Part shown: positions 41,907 to 51,996 of the stretch, piece by piece | Layout: every line of letters starts with the position of its first letter | Numbering within the stretch: position 1 is the first letter of the stretch | Origin: Rhodobacter sp. | Lineage (GTDB): Bacteria; Pseudomonadota; Alphaproteobacteria; Rhodobacterales; Rhodobacteraceae | DNA: 64,000 nt | NCBI GenBank assembly: GCA_027484985.1 | Contig: JAIXRW010000010.1 | Location: forward strand, 62,001 to 126,000 | Reading direction: 5' to 3' | Position numbers and translations under genes: made by a program | Notes under the pieces: model-generated | What the model saw: the letters and a program-made list of their open reading frames with translations, nothing else | What the model was told of the DNA's origin: nothing | The model's database searches: none

Positions 41907-43562
41907 TCAGCGGCTGAAGCGCTTGTACTTGACGCGCTTGGGTTCGATGGAATCGGGGCCGAGGCGGCGGACCTTGTCTTCCTCATAGGCCTGGAAGTTG
42001 CCTTCGAACCATTCCCAATGCGCGTCGCCTTCATAGGCGAGGATATGGGTGCAGAGACGGTCGAGGAAGAAGCGGTCGTGGCTGATGATGACGGCGCAGC
42101 CTGCAAATTCCTCGATCGCGGATTCGAGGGCTTGCAGGGTTTCGACGTCAAGGTCGTTGGTCGGTTCGTCAAGCAGCAGCACGTTCCCGCCCGAGCGCAG
42201 AAGTTTGGCCATGTGGACGCGGTTGCGTTCCCCGCCCGACAGGAGGCCCACCTTTTTCTGCTGGTCGGTGCCTTTGAAGTTGAAGGCGCCGGTATAGACG
42301 CGGCTGTTCATCTCCATATCGCCCAGATGGATGACTTCGGAGCCGCCCGAAACCTCTTCCCAGACGGTCTTGTTCGGGTCGAGCGCATCGCGCGACTGGT
42401 CAACGTAAGACAGTTGCACGGTTTCACCCAAGGTGATCGTGCCCTCATCCGGCTTTTCCTGACCGGTGATCATGCGGAACAGGGTGGATTTGCCGGCACC
42501 GTTGGGGCCGATCACGCCGACGATGGCGCCCGGCGGGACGGTGAAGGACAGGTCTTCGATCAGCAGGCGGTCGCCCATGGCTTTCTTCAGGCCCTGAACC
42601 TCGATCACCTTGTTGCCGAGGCGTTCGCCGTTGGGGATGATGATCTGGGCGGTGCTTGAGCGTTCCAGAACGGTCTGGCCCGCCATTTCGTTATAGCGCT
42701 GGATACGGGCCTTGGACTTGGCCTGACGGGCCTTGGCACCGGCGCGGATCCATTCCAGTTCCTTTTCGAGGGCTTTCTGCTTGGACTTATCCTCGCGCGC
42801 TTCCTGCTGCATGCGCTTGGCCTTTTGGTCGAGCCATGCGGAATAGTTGCCCTCATACGGGATGCCGCGGCCGCGATCGAGTTCGAGGATCCACGAGGTG
42901 ATGTCGTCAAGGAAGTAACGGTCGTGGGTGACGATCAGGATCGTGCCCTTGTAATCGATCAGGTGCTTTTGCAGCCATGCGATCGATTCCGCGTCAAGGT
43001 GGTTGGTGGGTTCGTCCAGAAGCAGCATGTCGGGCTTTTCGAGCAAGAGCTTGCACAGCGCCACGCGGCGGCGTTCGCCGCCCGACAGGCTTTCGACATC
43101 GGCGTCATCGGGCGGGCAGCGCAGCGCGTCCATCGCCACGCCGACGGTGGCTTCGAGTTCCCAGAGGTTTTCAGCGTCAATCTGGTCTTGCAGCTGGGCC
43201 ATTTCCTCGGCGGTTTCGTCCGAGTAGTTCATGGCGAGTTCGTTGTAGCGGTCGAGGATGGCCTGTTGCTTGGCCACGCCGAGCATGACGTTGCCCTTCA
43301 CATCAAGCGCGGGGTCGAGATAGGGTTCCTGGCTAAGATAGCCGACCTTGGCGCCTTTTGCGGCCCATGCCTCGCCTTTGAAATCGGTATCCTGGCCCGC
43401 CATGATGCGCAGCAGGGTGGATTTGCCCGAACCGTTGATGCCGACGACGCCGATCTTGACGCCGGGCAGGAAGTTCAGGTGGATGTTTTCGAAGCATTTC
43501 TTGCCGCCGGGATAGGTCTTGGAGACCCCTTCCATGTGATAGACGTATTGGTACGAGGCCAT
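41907..43562 (-). CDS. ettA: Energy-dependent translational throttle protein
   Basis: EttA is an ABC-F protein that binds the ribosomal E site and slows the first steps of elongation when energy is low. The 551-residue protein has two ATPase domains: Walker A GINGSGKST near residue 44 with signature LSGGERRRVALC, and GPNGAGKST near 350 with LSGGERNRVHMA. The EttA-specific opening YQYVYHMEGVSKTYPGGKKC and interdomain linker (WIRAGAKARQAKSKARI) separate it from Uup and YheS. A strong terminator follows it. Confidence 0.96.
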   Translation of the reverse strand: MASYQYVYHMEGVSKTYPGGKKCFENIHLNFLPGVKIGVVGINGSGKSTLLRIMAGQDTDFKGEAWAAKGAKVGYLSQEPYLDPALDVKGNVMLGVAKQQAILDRYNELAMNYSDETAEEMAQLQDQIDAENLWELEATVGVAMDALRCPPDDADVESLSGGERRRVALCKLLLEKPDMLLLDEPTNHLDAESIAWLQKHLIDYKGTILIVTHDRYFLDDITSWILELDRGRGIPYEGNYSAWLDQKAKRMQQEAREDKSKQKALEKELEWIRAGAKARQAKSKARIQRYNEMAGQTVLERSSTAQIIIPNGERLGNKVIEVQGLKKAMGDRLLIEDLSFTVPPGAIVGVIGPNGAGKSTLFRMITGQEKPDEGTITLGETVQLSYVDQSRDALDPNKTVWEEVSGGSEVIHLGDMEMNSRVYTGAFNFKGTDQQKKVGLLSGGERNRVHMAKLLRSGGNVLLLDEPTNDLDVETLQALESAIEEFAGCAVIISHDRFFLDRLCTHILAYEGDAHWEWFEGNFQAYEEDKVRRLGPDSIEPKRVKYKRFSR

Positions 43563-43669
43563 GAGACGCTCCTGATCGATCTTTGGGTTGAGGGCTATGT
43601 AGCGATAATGCTGGACAAGGGCAACGTGGGGTGGTTCGGCTTTGGGCCGGATGGGCGGGGAGCGGGCAT

Positions 43670-44266
43670 TTGCGGGCAGGGTTTCCGAGGGCCGGGCGGG
43701 GCATGGTGATCGGATTGCTGGGCGGATCGTTCGATCCGGCGCATCGCGGCCATGTGCATATCACGCGCGAGGCGCTCAAGCGGATGGGGCTGGACCGTGT
43801 GTGGTGGCTGGTCAGCCCCGGCAACCCGCTGAAAGCGCGGGGGCCTGCGCCGCTGGCGGACCGGATGGCGCGGGCGCGGGCGGTGATGCGCGATCCGCGG
43901 GTGGTGGTGACCGACCTTGAGGCGCGGTTGGGCACGGTGCGGACGGCCGATACGGTGGCGGCGTTGCAGCGGCTGTATCCCGGCGTGCGGTTCGTCTGGC
44001 TGATGGGGGCGGACAATCTGGTACAGTTCCACCGCTGGGAGCGGTGGGAAGAGATTTTGTGCCGCGTGCCGGTGGGCGTGCTGGCGCGGCCCGGATGGGG
44101 ATTGCGGGGCCGCATGAGCAAGGCTGCGCGGGTGTTCAACGGGGCGCGGGTCAGCCGGGGCGAGGTTTTGCGGATGCGGGGCGCGCCGGTCTGGTGTTTC
44201 GTGAACCTGCCGATGGACGGGTCAAGTTCGAGCGCGATCCGGGCGAAGGGGGGATGGGGGCGGTAG
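43670..44266 (+). CDS. nadD: Nicotinate-nucleotide adenylyltransferase
   Basis: Converts nicotinate mononucleotide and ATP to deamido-NAD in NAD synthesis. The nucleotidyltransferase HxGH motif is in [20 protein letters not shown], and the C-terminal [10 protein letters not shown] corresponds to the ISSTxIR motif. [20 protein letters not shown] is the family signature. TTG at 43670 is favoured because GGGGAG stands 7 bases upstream and [10 protein letters not shown] is a common Rhodobacter N-terminus; ATG at 43703 would drop 11 residues. It is divergent from ettA. Confidence 0.92.
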   Translation: MRAGFPRAGRGMVIGLLGGSFDPAHRGHVHITREALKRMGLDRVWWLVSPGNPLKARGPAPLADRMARARAVMRDPRVVVTDLEARLGTVRTADTVAALQRLYPGVRFVWLMGADNLVQFHRWERWEEILCRVPVGVLARPGWGLRGRMSKAARVFNGARVSRGEVLRMRGAPVWCFVNLPMDGSSSSAIRAKGGWGR

Positions 44267-44484
44267 TGTCCTGTCGTCCTTTGACTGATGCTGGCGCAAG
44301 GGGTCGTGAAAGGCCCCGGTGGCGCGTTCCACGTCCCCGCCGATAGGGGCGCGACCGTCCCGCGGGGTGGCTTTGGGCCACGGGGCAATCCTTGTCGTGG
44401 CTTGAGCGGGTTCGTTAACCTTTGCCGCGCTTGCGCCCTGTGGGCCCGTGCCGTTAGCCTGATTGCGGTTTGCAGGGGGTGGTC

Positions 44485-45948
44485 ATGGTTACACGGCGCG
44501 GGGTTCTGGCGGGGGTGCTGGCGGGGGTGGCGCTGCCTGCTTGGGGCGGGGGGCTGGCGGTTTCGCCCCGCCCGATGCCACGGCCCGCCACCGCGTTACC
44601 CGCCAAGGTAACGGATGCCGGGGCGCTGATCGATGCCGCGCAGCTGGGCGGGGATGTGGGGTTCTGCGTGGCCGATGCGCGGACGGGCGAGGTGCTTGAG
44701 GCCCGCCATGCGACCGACCCCTTGCCCCCTGCCAGCACGGCCAAGGTGATCACCGCGCTTTTCGCGCTGGAGCGGTTGGGGGGGGATCACCGCTTTGTCA
44801 CACAGGTGATCGCGGCGGGGCCGGTTTCGGGCGGGGTGGTTCAGGGCGATCTGGTGCTGGCCGGATCGGGCGACCCGGAACTGGATACCGACGATCTGGG
44901 CGACCTGGCGGCGGCGCTGGCACGGGCGGGGGTGCGGGGCATTGCGGGGCGGTTTCTGGTGGCGGACGGGGCCTTGCCATGGGTCGAGGAGATTGCCGCC
45001 GACCAACCCGAACATGTGGGCTATAACCCCGCCGTTTCGGGGCTGAACCTGAATTACAACCGCGTCAATTTCGAATGGAAGCGGAATGGCGGCGGTTTTG
45101 CCGTGCAGATGGATGCGCGGGGCGAGCGGTTCGTGCCCCTTGTGCGGATGGCGCGGATGAAGGTGGTGGACCGCGAGGCGCCCTTGTTCACCTATCAGGG
45201 GCGCGGGGGGACCGAGGAGTGGACGGTGGCGCGGGCCGCATTGGGCAAGGGCGGAAGCCGCTGGCTGCCGGTGCGCGACCCGGGGCTTTACGCGGCCGAG
45301 GTGTTCCAGACGCTGTGCGCGGCGCAGGGGGTGGCGCTGCCCGATCCGGCGCGGGGCGGGGCGGCGGGTGGCACCGTGCTGGCGCAGGTGACGGGCGACC
45401 CTTTGCCTGATGTGCTGCGGCGGATGCTGCGCTGGTCAACCAACCTGACGGCCGAGGTGATGGGGCTGTCGTCCAGCGGGGCGGACGGGCTGGCGGCAAG
45501 TGGCGGGGTGATGGCCGACTGGGCGCGGTCGCGGCTGGGGGTCGAGGCGCGGTTCGTCGATCATTCGGGGTTGGGGGCCGCATCGCGGGTGGCGCCCGTG
45601 CAGATGGTGCGGGCGCTGGTGGCGGCACAGGGCACGGCGATGGGTGGGCCGCTGAAGGCCGTGCTGCGCGATCTGGGGATGAAGGGCGAGGACGGGGCCA
45701 AGATAGAAAGCAACGTTCGGGTGATCGGCAAGACGGGGACGCTGAATTTCGTGTCGGGGCTGGTGGGGTATATCCAGCCGCCCGCGGGGCGCGAGATGGC
45801 GTTCGCGATCTATTGCGCCGATATCGCGCGGCGCGACGGGCTGAGCCGCGCCGAGCGCGAACAGCCCGCAGGCGGCAAGGCCTGGACCCGGCGGGCGCGG
45901 CGGTTGCAGGGGCAGCTGATCAACCGCTGGGCGGGGATGTATGTGTGA
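44485..45948 (+). CDS. dacB: D-alanyl-D-alanine carboxypeptidase/endopeptidase (PBP4, DacB type)
   Basis: A 487-residue periplasmic peptidoglycan hydrolase of family S13. Active-site motifs are PASTAKVI (SxxK), WSTNLTAE (SxN) and IGKTGTL (KTG). The N-terminus VTRRGVLAGVLAGVALPAW has adjacent arginines before a hydrophobic segment, so it is either a Tat or a Sec signal. The ATG at 44485 follows AGGGGG. It stands alone between nadD and a cluster of hairpins that should end its transcript. Confidence 0.92.
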   Translation: MVTRRGVLAGVLAGVALPAWGGGLAVSPRPMPRPATALPAKVTDAGALIDAAQLGGDVGFCVADARTGEVLEARHATDPLPPASTAKVITALFALERLGGDHRFVTQVIAAGPVSGGVVQGDLVLAGSGDPELDTDDLGDLAAALARAGVRGIAGRFLVADGALPWVEEIAADQPEHVGYNPAVSGLNLNYNRVNFEWKRNGGGFAVQMDARGERFVPLVRMARMKVVDREAPLFTYQGRGGTEEWTVARAALGKGGSRWLPVRDPGLYAAEVFQTLCAAQGVALPDPARGGAAGGTVLAQVTGDPLPDVLRRMLRWSTNLTAEVMGLSSSGADGLAASGGVMADWARSRLGVEARFVDHSGLGAASRVAPVQMVRALVAAQGTAMGGPLKAVLRDLGMKGEDGAKIESNVRVIGKTGTLNFVSGLVGYIQPPAGREMAFAIYCADIARRDGLSRAEREQPAGGKAWTRRARRLQGQLINRWAGMYV

Positions 45949-45961
45949 GGGCCATTGATCT

Positions 45962-46057
45962 GGCAAAGGCGCGTGCCTTTGCCATGCGCTGCGGGGTCCG
46001 CCATCCGGCCGGTGGCCCAAAGCCACCGGCCAGCGCCCGCCCCGCCCATGGCGGGCG
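45962..46057. repeat. Three hairpins after dacB
   Basis: GGCAAAGGC/GCCTTTGCC with a 4-base loop (45962-45983), GGCCGGTGGC/GCCACCGGCC with loop CCAAA (46007-46031), and a GCGCCCGCC-type stem (46033-46057). The first probably ends dacB transcription. The CCAAA-loop hairpin recurs at 51997. No gene is seen between 45949 and 46220. Confidence 0.65.
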
Positions 46058-46220
46058 CTTCTCGCCCGCCGGGGCAGGCGCCGGCCTCTGACGGTTCGCG
46101 GGTCGGGCGGTCGGGTTGAGCCGTGGCGCTGCGGGCGGGGAAACGCCTTGCGTTTCCTGATCCGCCCGATTGCAGGCCTGTGCGAACAGGTGGCAGCCTA
46201 GGCCACCCCCCGCCCCCTTT

Positions 46221-46640
46221 TTACGGCGTCATATGGCGCACCCTTGCGCCCCATTCGATGGCGGCGGCGTGCAGGCGGTCGATGCTGAGTTCTTCGCGCA
46301 CCTCTTCGAGCATGCGGAGTTCGACATCGTTGTGCTTGCCGTCTGCCGTCACCACATCGCAGGCCAGCGCATAGGCCGTTTCGTTCAGGCGTTCGGGCAG
46401 GGCATCGCGGATCAGGCCGAACAGGGCATCGAGGCCGTCTTCTTCCTCGAACAGGTCAAAGACGATCTGGCTGATGCGGCGGATGCGGTCGAGATCGTAG
46501 CCCGCAAAGACCGGCATGTGGTTGACCATGCGCTGGATCGCCACCAGTTCGGCGGTTCGCATATTCTCGTCTGATGCCGAGCAGGCGACCATCACGGCGA
46601 TGAGGGCGTCTTGGGGCGACATGGGCGAGGTTTCGGACAT
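46221..46640 (-). CDS. TerB-like tellurite-resistance domain protein
   Basis: A 139-residue all-helical protein. SPQDALIAVMVACSASDENM, MRTAELVAIQRMVNHMPVF and DVVTADGKHNDVELRMLEEV fit the TerB/DjlA-like fold, whose members carry acidic metal-site residues (here ASDE and ADGKHNDVE). The cellular role of stand-alone TerB-like proteins is not established. It is divergent from lysS. Confidence 0.82.
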   Translation of the reverse strand: MSETSPMSPQDALIAVMVACSASDENMRTAELVAIQRMVNHMPVFAGYDLDRIRRISQIVFDLFEEEDGLDALFGLIRDALPERLNETAYALACDVVTADGKHNDVELRMLEEVREELSIDRLHAAAIEWGARVRHMTP

Positions 46641-46755
46641 CGGGATTCCTTTGCGCGGTTTGGCCTTAGATTATTGACGCGGGGCGGGGGCGGCAATAGA
46701 CGGTCACAGCTTTTCCCGCAGGCGTGGTGTCTGCGGGGCGGATGGGGATATGCGG

Positions 46756-48336
46756 ATGTCGAGCTTGCGCGATGCGGCGATGAAATCGAAGGCCTGGCCG
46801 TTCGAAGAGGCGCGCGCGATCCTTAAACGCTATGAGAAGAAAGACCCCGAAAAGGGCTATGTGCTGTTCGAGACGGGATACGGGCCGTCGGGCCTGCCCC
46901 ATATCGGCACCTTTGGCGAGGTGGCGCGGACGACGATGATCCGCCGCGCCTTCGAGATCGTTTCGGATATTCCGACGCGGTTGATCTGCTTTTCCGACGA
47001 TGTGGACGGGATGCGGAAGGTGCCGGAAAACGTGCCCCAGCAGGACATGCTGCGCCAGCATATGCAAAAGCCGCTGACATCCGTGCCGGACCCTTACGGG
47101 GAATATGACAGTTTCGGCGCGCACAACAACGCGATGCTGCGGCGGTTCCTTGATACCTTCGGCTTCGAATACGAGTTTATTTCGGCGACCGAATTCTACC
47201 GTTCTGGCCGGTTCGACGATACGCTGCGGCTGGCGGCGGAACGCTATGACGCGATCATGGCGATCATGCTGGCAAGTCTGCGGGACGAGCGGCAAAAGAC
47301 CTATTCGGCCTTTTTGCCGATCCATCCCGAAACCGGGCGGGTGCTTTATGTGCCGATGAAGGAAGTGAACGCCAAGGACGCGACGATCACCTTTGATGAC
47401 GAGGATGGCCGCGAGTGGACGCTGCCTGTGACCGGCGGGCATGTGAAGCTGCAATGGAAACCCGATTTCGGCGCCCGCTGGGCGGCGCTGGATGTGGATT
47501 TCGAGATGTATGGCAAGGATCACAGCACCAACACGCCGATCTATGACGGGATTTGCGAAGTGCTGGGCGGGCGGAAGCCGAACCATATGACCTATGAGCT
47601 GTTCCTTGACGATCAGGGGCAGAAGATTTCGAAGTCGAAAGGCAACGGGCTGACGATCGACGAATGGCTGAGCTATGCCGCGACCGAGAGCCTGTCGTAT
47701 TTCATGTATCAAAAGCCCAAGACGGCGAAGCGGATGCATTTCGATGTGATCCCGCGGGCGGTGGACGAATATCACCAGCAGTTGCGCGCCTATCCGACGC
47801 AGGATGTAGAGGCGCAGGTGAACAACCCGGTCTGGCACATCCATGGCGGCAAGCCGCCTGCGTCGAAGATGGTGGTGCCGTTCTCGATGCTGTTGAACCT
47901 TGCCTCGGTGGCGGGGGCCAAGGATGCCAAGGGGTTGTGGGGGTTTATCAAGCGCTATGCGCCCGAGGCTTCGCCCGAGGGCAACCCCGATCTGGACGCG
48001 GCGGCGGGTTTTGCGGTGCGCTATTTCGCCGACAAGATCGCGCCAAGCCGCGTGTTCCGCCTGCCCACCGACATGGAGCGGGCGGCGATTGCCGATCTGC
48101 GCGACCGGCTGGTGGCCTGGGACGGCGGGCTGGACGACGAGGCGCTTCAGTCGATGGTCTTTGCCGTGGGCAAGGACCACGGGTTCGAGCCGCTGCGCGA
48201 CTGGTTCAAGGCGCTGTACGAGGTGCTGCTGGGGGCCAGTGACGGGCCGCGCTTCGGTGGGTTCGTGGCGCTTTACGGGGTCGAGGAGACGGTGGCGCTG
48301 ATCGATCGGGCGCTGAAGGGCGAGCTGGTCGGGTAA
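46756..48336 (+). CDS. lysS: Lysyl-tRNA synthetase, class I
   Basis: Charges tRNA-Lys with lysine. This is the class I (archaeal-type) enzyme, not the class II form of E. coli. The HIGH motif is in [15 protein letters not shown] and the KMSKS motif in [34 protein letters not shown] is specific to class I LysRS. About 526 residues, the normal length. ATG 46756 gives the typical start [19 protein letters not shown] and has GGGGA seven bases upstream; ATG 46750 is an alternative. Confidence 0.96.
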   Translation: MSSLRDAAMKSKAWPFEEARAILKRYEKKDPEKGYVLFETGYGPSGLPHIGTFGEVARTTMIRRAFEIVSDIPTRLICFSDDVDGMRKVPENVPQQDMLRQHMQKPLTSVPDPYGEYDSFGAHNNAMLRRFLDTFGFEYEFISATEFYRSGRFDDTLRLAAERYDAIMAIMLASLRDERQKTYSAFLPIHPETGRVLYVPMKEVNAKDATITFDDEDGREWTLPVTGGHVKLQWKPDFGARWAALDVDFEMYGKDHSTNTPIYDGICEVLGGRKPNHMTYELFLDDQGQKISKSKGNGLTIDEWLSYAATESLSYFMYQKPKTAKRMHFDVIPRAVDEYHQQLRAYPTQDVEAQVNNPVWHIHGGKPPASKMVVPFSMLLNLASVAGAKDAKGLWGFIKRYAPEASPEGNPDLDAAAGFAVRYFADKIAPSRVFRLPTDMERAAIADLRDRLVAWDGGLDDEALQSMVFAVGKDHGFEPLRDWFKALYEVLLGASDGPRFGGFVALYGVEETVALIDRALKGELVG

Positions 48337-48361
48337 GGCGCTTTGCGCTGAGCTTGGGGAT

Positions 48362-48442
48362 TGCCCCGTGGCGGAAAGCCACGGGGCATGCGCGGCCCTT
48401 GCGGCAGAGCTTCAAAACGCTCTGCCGGAGCCTTTTGAAGCT
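48362..48442. repeat. Two hairpins after lysS, second with the CGCTC-CCGGAGCC loop
   Basis: TGCCCCGTGGC/GCCACGGGGCA around GGAAA (48362-48388, perfect 11-bp stem), then AGCTTCAAAA/TTTTGAAGCT (48408-48442) closing on CGCTCTGCCGGAGCC. The latter closing sequence recurs with a different stem at 52091. The first hairpin is likely the lysS terminator. The rest of 48337-48548 holds no gene. Confidence 0.65.
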
Positions 48443-48548
48443 GTTTGTGCGTTGCAACGCTGTGGTCGGGCCGAGTTTTGGACGGTTCGTTGACCTTGGG
48501 CCAAGGCGGGCTAAGGTTTTTGCCACCCGTTGCAAAGGAGCTTGCCCG

Positions 48549-48962
48549 ATGCGTGCCCTTGTCTTGCGTTTTGCCCTGATGATCTTTGCCGCCTTTGGCG
48601 CGGCGCTGCCTGCCGCCGCGCAGGAGAGCGCGATGCAGCAGACGATTCTTGACCAACTGGATGCCTTTCGGGCCGATGATTTCGAACGGGCGTTCGGTTA
48701 TGCCTCGGCCTCGATCAAGGGTATCTTCATGACGCCGCAGAATTTCGGCGCGATGGTGCGGCAGGGCTATCCGATGGTGCATCGTCCGGGGGCGGTGAAG
48801 ATGCTTGAGGCGCGCGATGTGGCGGGGGCGCTGTGGCAAAGGGTGATGATCACCGACGAGGCGGGGGCGACGCATCTGCTGGATTACCAGATGGTCGAGA
48901 CGCCGGAGGGCTGGCAGATCAACGGCGTGCAGATCGTGACGCAGCCGGGGGTCGGGGCCTGA
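48549..48962 (+). CDS. DUF4864 domain-containing exported protein
   Basis: A 137-residue protein with a Sec signal peptide (RALVLRFALMIFAAFGAALPAAAQE). The mature part (ILDQLDAFRADDFERAFGYAS, MTPQNFGAMVRQGYPMV, YQMVETPEGWQINGVQI) matches the DUF4864 family, a small cystatin/NTF2-like periplasmic domain common in Rhodobacterales with no known function. AAAGGAG lies before the ATG. Nothing adjacent suggests a role. Confidence 0.85.
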   Translation: MRALVLRFALMIFAAFGAALPAAAQESAMQQTILDQLDAFRADDFERAFGYASASIKGIFMTPQNFGAMVRQGYPMVHRPGAVKMLEARDVAGALWQRVMITDEAGATHLLDYQMVETPEGWQINGVQIVTQPGVGA

Positions 48963-48980
48963 GCGCCCGCGCCGGAGGAA

Positions 48981-49042
48981 TGAGTATTTGGACAAAGGTG
49001 AAGGGGCAGGGTGCGGTGCCCTGCGGGCAGCGGGCGCTGCCC
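48981..49042. repeat. Palindromic gene-end element, site 7
   Basis: Core TGAGTATTTGGACAAAGGTG at 48981 followed by CAGGGTGCGGTGCCCTG and GGGCAGCG-type hairpins up to 49042. It starts 18 bp after the DUF4864 stop and precedes a gene on the same strand. Confidence 0.65.
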
Positions 49043-49107
49043 TGACGCTTCGTTAACCGGCTTTCACCACCCTTGGGCGCGGATGTTTTGGCCGAGGGGG
49101 CGACGGG

Positions 49108-51396
49108 ATGAACAAGGCGATTACCGAGGGGCTGGTGCTGATGCCGCCGCCGTTTTCGGCGGGGCTGGGGCTGTGGTCGCGCGAGGACGGGATGCCGGGA
49201 CAGGGCACATGGGCAGGCCAGCCCAACGCCGCCTTTGTGCCCGCCGATCAGGATTTCGCGGGCTGTCTGGAAGTGCAGAAGATCGCTACGGTGCAAAAGC
49301 TGCGCTGTTTCCAACGAATCCCGTTCCAGCCGGGGATGTATCTGCGCGTCACGGCGCGGGTGAAGTGCATTGCGGGGAATTTCCCGCAGGTGCGGATCGC
49401 GGGTTTTGCCGAAGCGGCCAATGGCAGCAATGTCACCTCGGCGGTGCAGGTGGGGCCGCAGGTGGCGCTTTCGGCCTATGGGTCGGTGGTGACGGTGCAG
49501 GCCATCATCGGGTCGGGCAACCGCGGCGGGGTGGATATGGTCTGGGGCACCGGCCCCGCCTATGGGCATTTCGGGATTGACCTGACCGGTCCCACGGGGG
49601 GTGTGGTCCGGATCGACGACATCGTGATCGAGGATGTGACCGAGGTTTTCCTGCGCGACATGGTGGGGCTGGTCGATGTGCGCGACTATGGCGCCAAGGG
49701 CGATGGTGTCACCGATGACACGGCCGCTTTTGCCGCGGCGGATGCGGCGGCGGACGGGCGGACGGTTCTGGTTTCGCAGGGCAATTATGCGATTGCGGGC
49801 AACCTGACCTTTGAAAACGAGGTGCGGTTTCAGGGCACCTTGCAGATGCCTGCGGGGGCGCGGCTGGTCTGCACCAAGAATTACGATCTTGATACCTATT
49901 CGGCGGCCTTCGGGGCAGAGCTGGAGGGGTTTCGCAAGGCGTTGCAGGCGTTGTTCTATTTTTCGGACCATGTGGCGTTGGACCTGTCGGGGCGGCGGAT
50001 CGACCTGACCGAGCCGATCGATGTGGCGGCGCTGGCGGGGCTGACCAGCCTGACACAGCGGCGGGTGCTGATGAACGGGCAGTTGAACGCGGTGTCGGGG
50101 GCGGCATGGACCACGGCGGTGGCCACATCGGTTGCGACCTATTCCACCGCGTCACCGAACCGGCTGACGGGGGTGCAGAATGTGGCCAATATCGCCATCG
50201 GGTCGCGCATCAGCGGCACCGGCGTGGGGCGCGAGGTCTATGTTTCGGGGCGCAATGTGGGGGCGGGGACGCTGGAGCTGAGCCAGCCGCTGTTTGCCGC
50301 GGCGGGGACGCGGACCTTTACCTTTGAACGCTATCGCTATCTGCTGGATTTCAGCGGTTTCGCCAATCTGGCGCGGTTCGAGATCCGCGAGGTCGAGTTT
50401 AACGGCAATGGCGTGGCATCGGGGCTGATGCTGCCGATGGTGGGACTGGCCTTCCGCATCGAGAATGCGGTGTTCAACCGCCCCAAGGATCGCGGCATCA
50501 CCTCGATCGGGTCGGGCTGTCAGGGGATGATGGTGGATACCTGCCAGTTCCTGTCGAACGAGCAGCCGTTGCCCGCGCAAAGCCGCACCACGATTGCGAT
50601 GAACGTGAATGCCAATGACACCAAGATCCGCGACAACCGCGTGGTGCGGTTTGCCACGTTTGCCGTGATGGCCGGGGCGGGGCATATGTTCATCGGCAAC
50701 CATTTCTTCCAGGGCGATGACCAGACCGATGGCACGCGGCGGGCGGGGGTGGTTCTGACGTCACCCAATGTCAAGACGCTGTTCACGGGCAATTACGTGG
50801 ACAACTGTTTCATCGAATGGTCGAACGAGCATGATGCCCAGCCCGCGCTGACGCAGGGCTTTTCCTTTGGCGGGCTGACGGTGAGCGGGAATATCTTTAC
50901 CGTCAACGATGTGGCGGCGTTCTTCCGCTGGCTGGTGATCACGCCGCGCGGGGGCGGGCATTACATCAACGGTCTGGCGGTGACGGATAATGCGTTCCGC
51001 ACCATCAATGGCGGGATCGACCGGATCGACGCGGTGGATACCAGCTTTGCCACGCTTGATACCGGACGCTTCCGCAACATCGCCTTTGAGGCCAATGCCT
51101 ATAACGGGGTCAGCCAGATCACGGTCAGCCCCGTGGTGGTGGAACATGTGCAGGGCACGGCGGCCGAGACATGGGTGGTGGATGCGGGGGATTACTTTCC
51201 CTTTGGCGGGCGGGCGCGCAATGTCACCGCCATCGTGGCCGAGGGGGCGGTGACCAATGCGTCGAACGTGGCGCAATATGCGTTCCCCTTTGCCCAGACC
51301 GAGCAGGGGGCGGGGGGCAAGCTGGCCAATCTGCGCTGGCCTACGGCGGTAAAGGGACGGGTCAATGTGACGCTGCGCTGTGACAATCCGACCTGA
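49108..51396 (+). CDS. Glycosyl hydrolase family 28-related (pectate-lyase superfamily) beta-helix protein
   Basis: A 762-residue protein. Residues about 1-185 form a beta-rich, carbohydrate-binding-like region (LWSREDGMPGQGTWAG...FGIDLTGPTGGVVRIDDIVIE). From VDVRDYGAKGDGVTDDTAAF (near 190) on it is a right-handed parallel beta-helix with many Asn-ended turns (MNVNANDTKIRDNRV, LFTGNYVDNCFIEW). This start motif is shared by polysaccharide lyases, GH28 enzymes and phage tail spikes. There is no signal peptide or RTX tail. No polysaccharide-export or phage gene is adjacent, so the function remains open. Confidence 0.82.
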   Translation: MNKAITEGLVLMPPPFSAGLGLWSREDGMPGQGTWAGQPNAAFVPADQDFAGCLEVQKIATVQKLRCFQRIPFQPGMYLRVTARVKCIAGNFPQVRIAGFAEAANGSNVTSAVQVGPQVALSAYGSVVTVQAIIGSGNRGGVDMVWGTGPAYGHFGIDLTGPTGGVVRIDDIVIEDVTEVFLRDMVGLVDVRDYGAKGDGVTDDTAAFAAADAAADGRTVLVSQGNYAIAGNLTFENEVRFQGTLQMPAGARLVCTKNYDLDTYSAAFGAELEGFRKALQALFYFSDHVALDLSGRRIDLTEPIDVAALAGLTSLTQRRVLMNGQLNAVSGAAWTTAVATSVATYSTASPNRLTGVQNVANIAIGSRISGTGVGREVYVSGRNVGAGTLELSQPLFAAAGTRTFTFERYRYLLDFSGFANLARFEIREVEFNGNGVASGLMLPMVGLAFRIENAVFNRPKDRGITSIGSGCQGMMVDTCQFLSNEQPLPAQSRTTIAMNVNANDTKIRDNRVVRFATFAVMAGAGHMFIGNHFFQGDDQTDGTRRAGVVLTSPNVKTLFTGNYVDNCFIEWSNEHDAQPALTQGFSFGGLTVSGNIFTVNDVAAFFRWLVITPRGGGHYINGLAVTDNAFRTINGGIDRIDAVDTSFATLDTGRFRNIAFEANAYNGVSQITVSPVVVEHVQGTAAETWVVDAGDYFPFGGRARNVTAIVAEGAVTNASNVAQYAFPFAQTEQGAGGKLANLRWPTAVKGRVNVTLRCDNPT

Positions 51397-51431
51397 GCGG
51401 CGGGGGGCGGTCTGCGGGCCGCCCCTTTTTG

Positions 51432-51905
51432 TCAGGTCAGCAGGGTGGCAGGGGGCAGGCGATGTGCCTTGCCGAAGCCCGCATTCAGGAAGGCGGCGGT
51501 GAGGGTGAAGCGGACAAAGGCGAAATCGGCAAAGTCGATGTAAAGTTTCGCCTTCGGGTGGGTGGCAAGCCAGTGGTCGCGCAGGGCGGGGCGGTCGGGC
51601 GCATCGGTGGCGACAAAGGCGGCGGTGGCCTTGAGCATCAGGCGCGGATGGGTGAGGGGGTCGCCCTTTGGCCCCGGTTCGCCCAGCATAAGGGCGCAGG
51701 CGGGGTTGGCCTGCAAGGCGCCGAAGTGCTGCGATAGCGATGATATCAGCGTGACGGGCCCTTGGGGCGCGAGGCCAAAGGCGATGCGGCTGAGGGCGGG
51801 GGTGCCATCGGCATCGGTCACGGCAAGCGCGGCATGCGGCAGGGCCAGAAGCGCGCGGGCGAGGGCGAGGGCTTCGGGCGTTTCGGGCTGGACGGGATCG
51901 GGCAT
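51432..51905 (-). CDS. Pyridoxamine 5'-phosphate oxidase-fold (HugZ-like) protein
   Basis: A 157-residue flavin- or haem-binding split-barrel protein: LALARALLALPHAALAVTDADGTPALSRIAFGL, TLISSLSQHFGALQANPACALML and the C-terminal FADFAFVRFTLTAAFLNAGFGKAHRL are typical of the HugZ-related group (the motif is given in parts as the chain is continuous). HugZ members degrade haem, others only bind FMN; the haem-ligand histidine cannot be confirmed here. ATG 51905 is chosen over a longer frame running through hairpin DNA. It is divergent from the SulP gene. Confidence 0.8.
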   Translation of the reverse strand: MPDPVQPETPEALALARALLALPHAALAVTDADGTPALSRIAFGLAPQGPVTLISSLSQHFGALQANPACALMLGEPGPKGDPLTHPRLMLKATAAFVATDAPDRPALRDHWLATHPKAKLYIDFADFAFVRFTLTAAFLNAGFGKAHRLPPATLLT

Positions 51906-51996
51906 GGGGGATGTTCCGGTTGACTGCGCCTTTATCGGCGGCCCTGTGTGTGGTCGCAATATCGGGTTAATGGGTGCCCGTCGCAACGGCGGGGTC

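Noticed and set aside
49108-51396. A prophage remnant carrying a tail spike
   Set aside because: Neighbours are ordinary cellular genes; no integrase, capsid, terminase or attachment site is visible.
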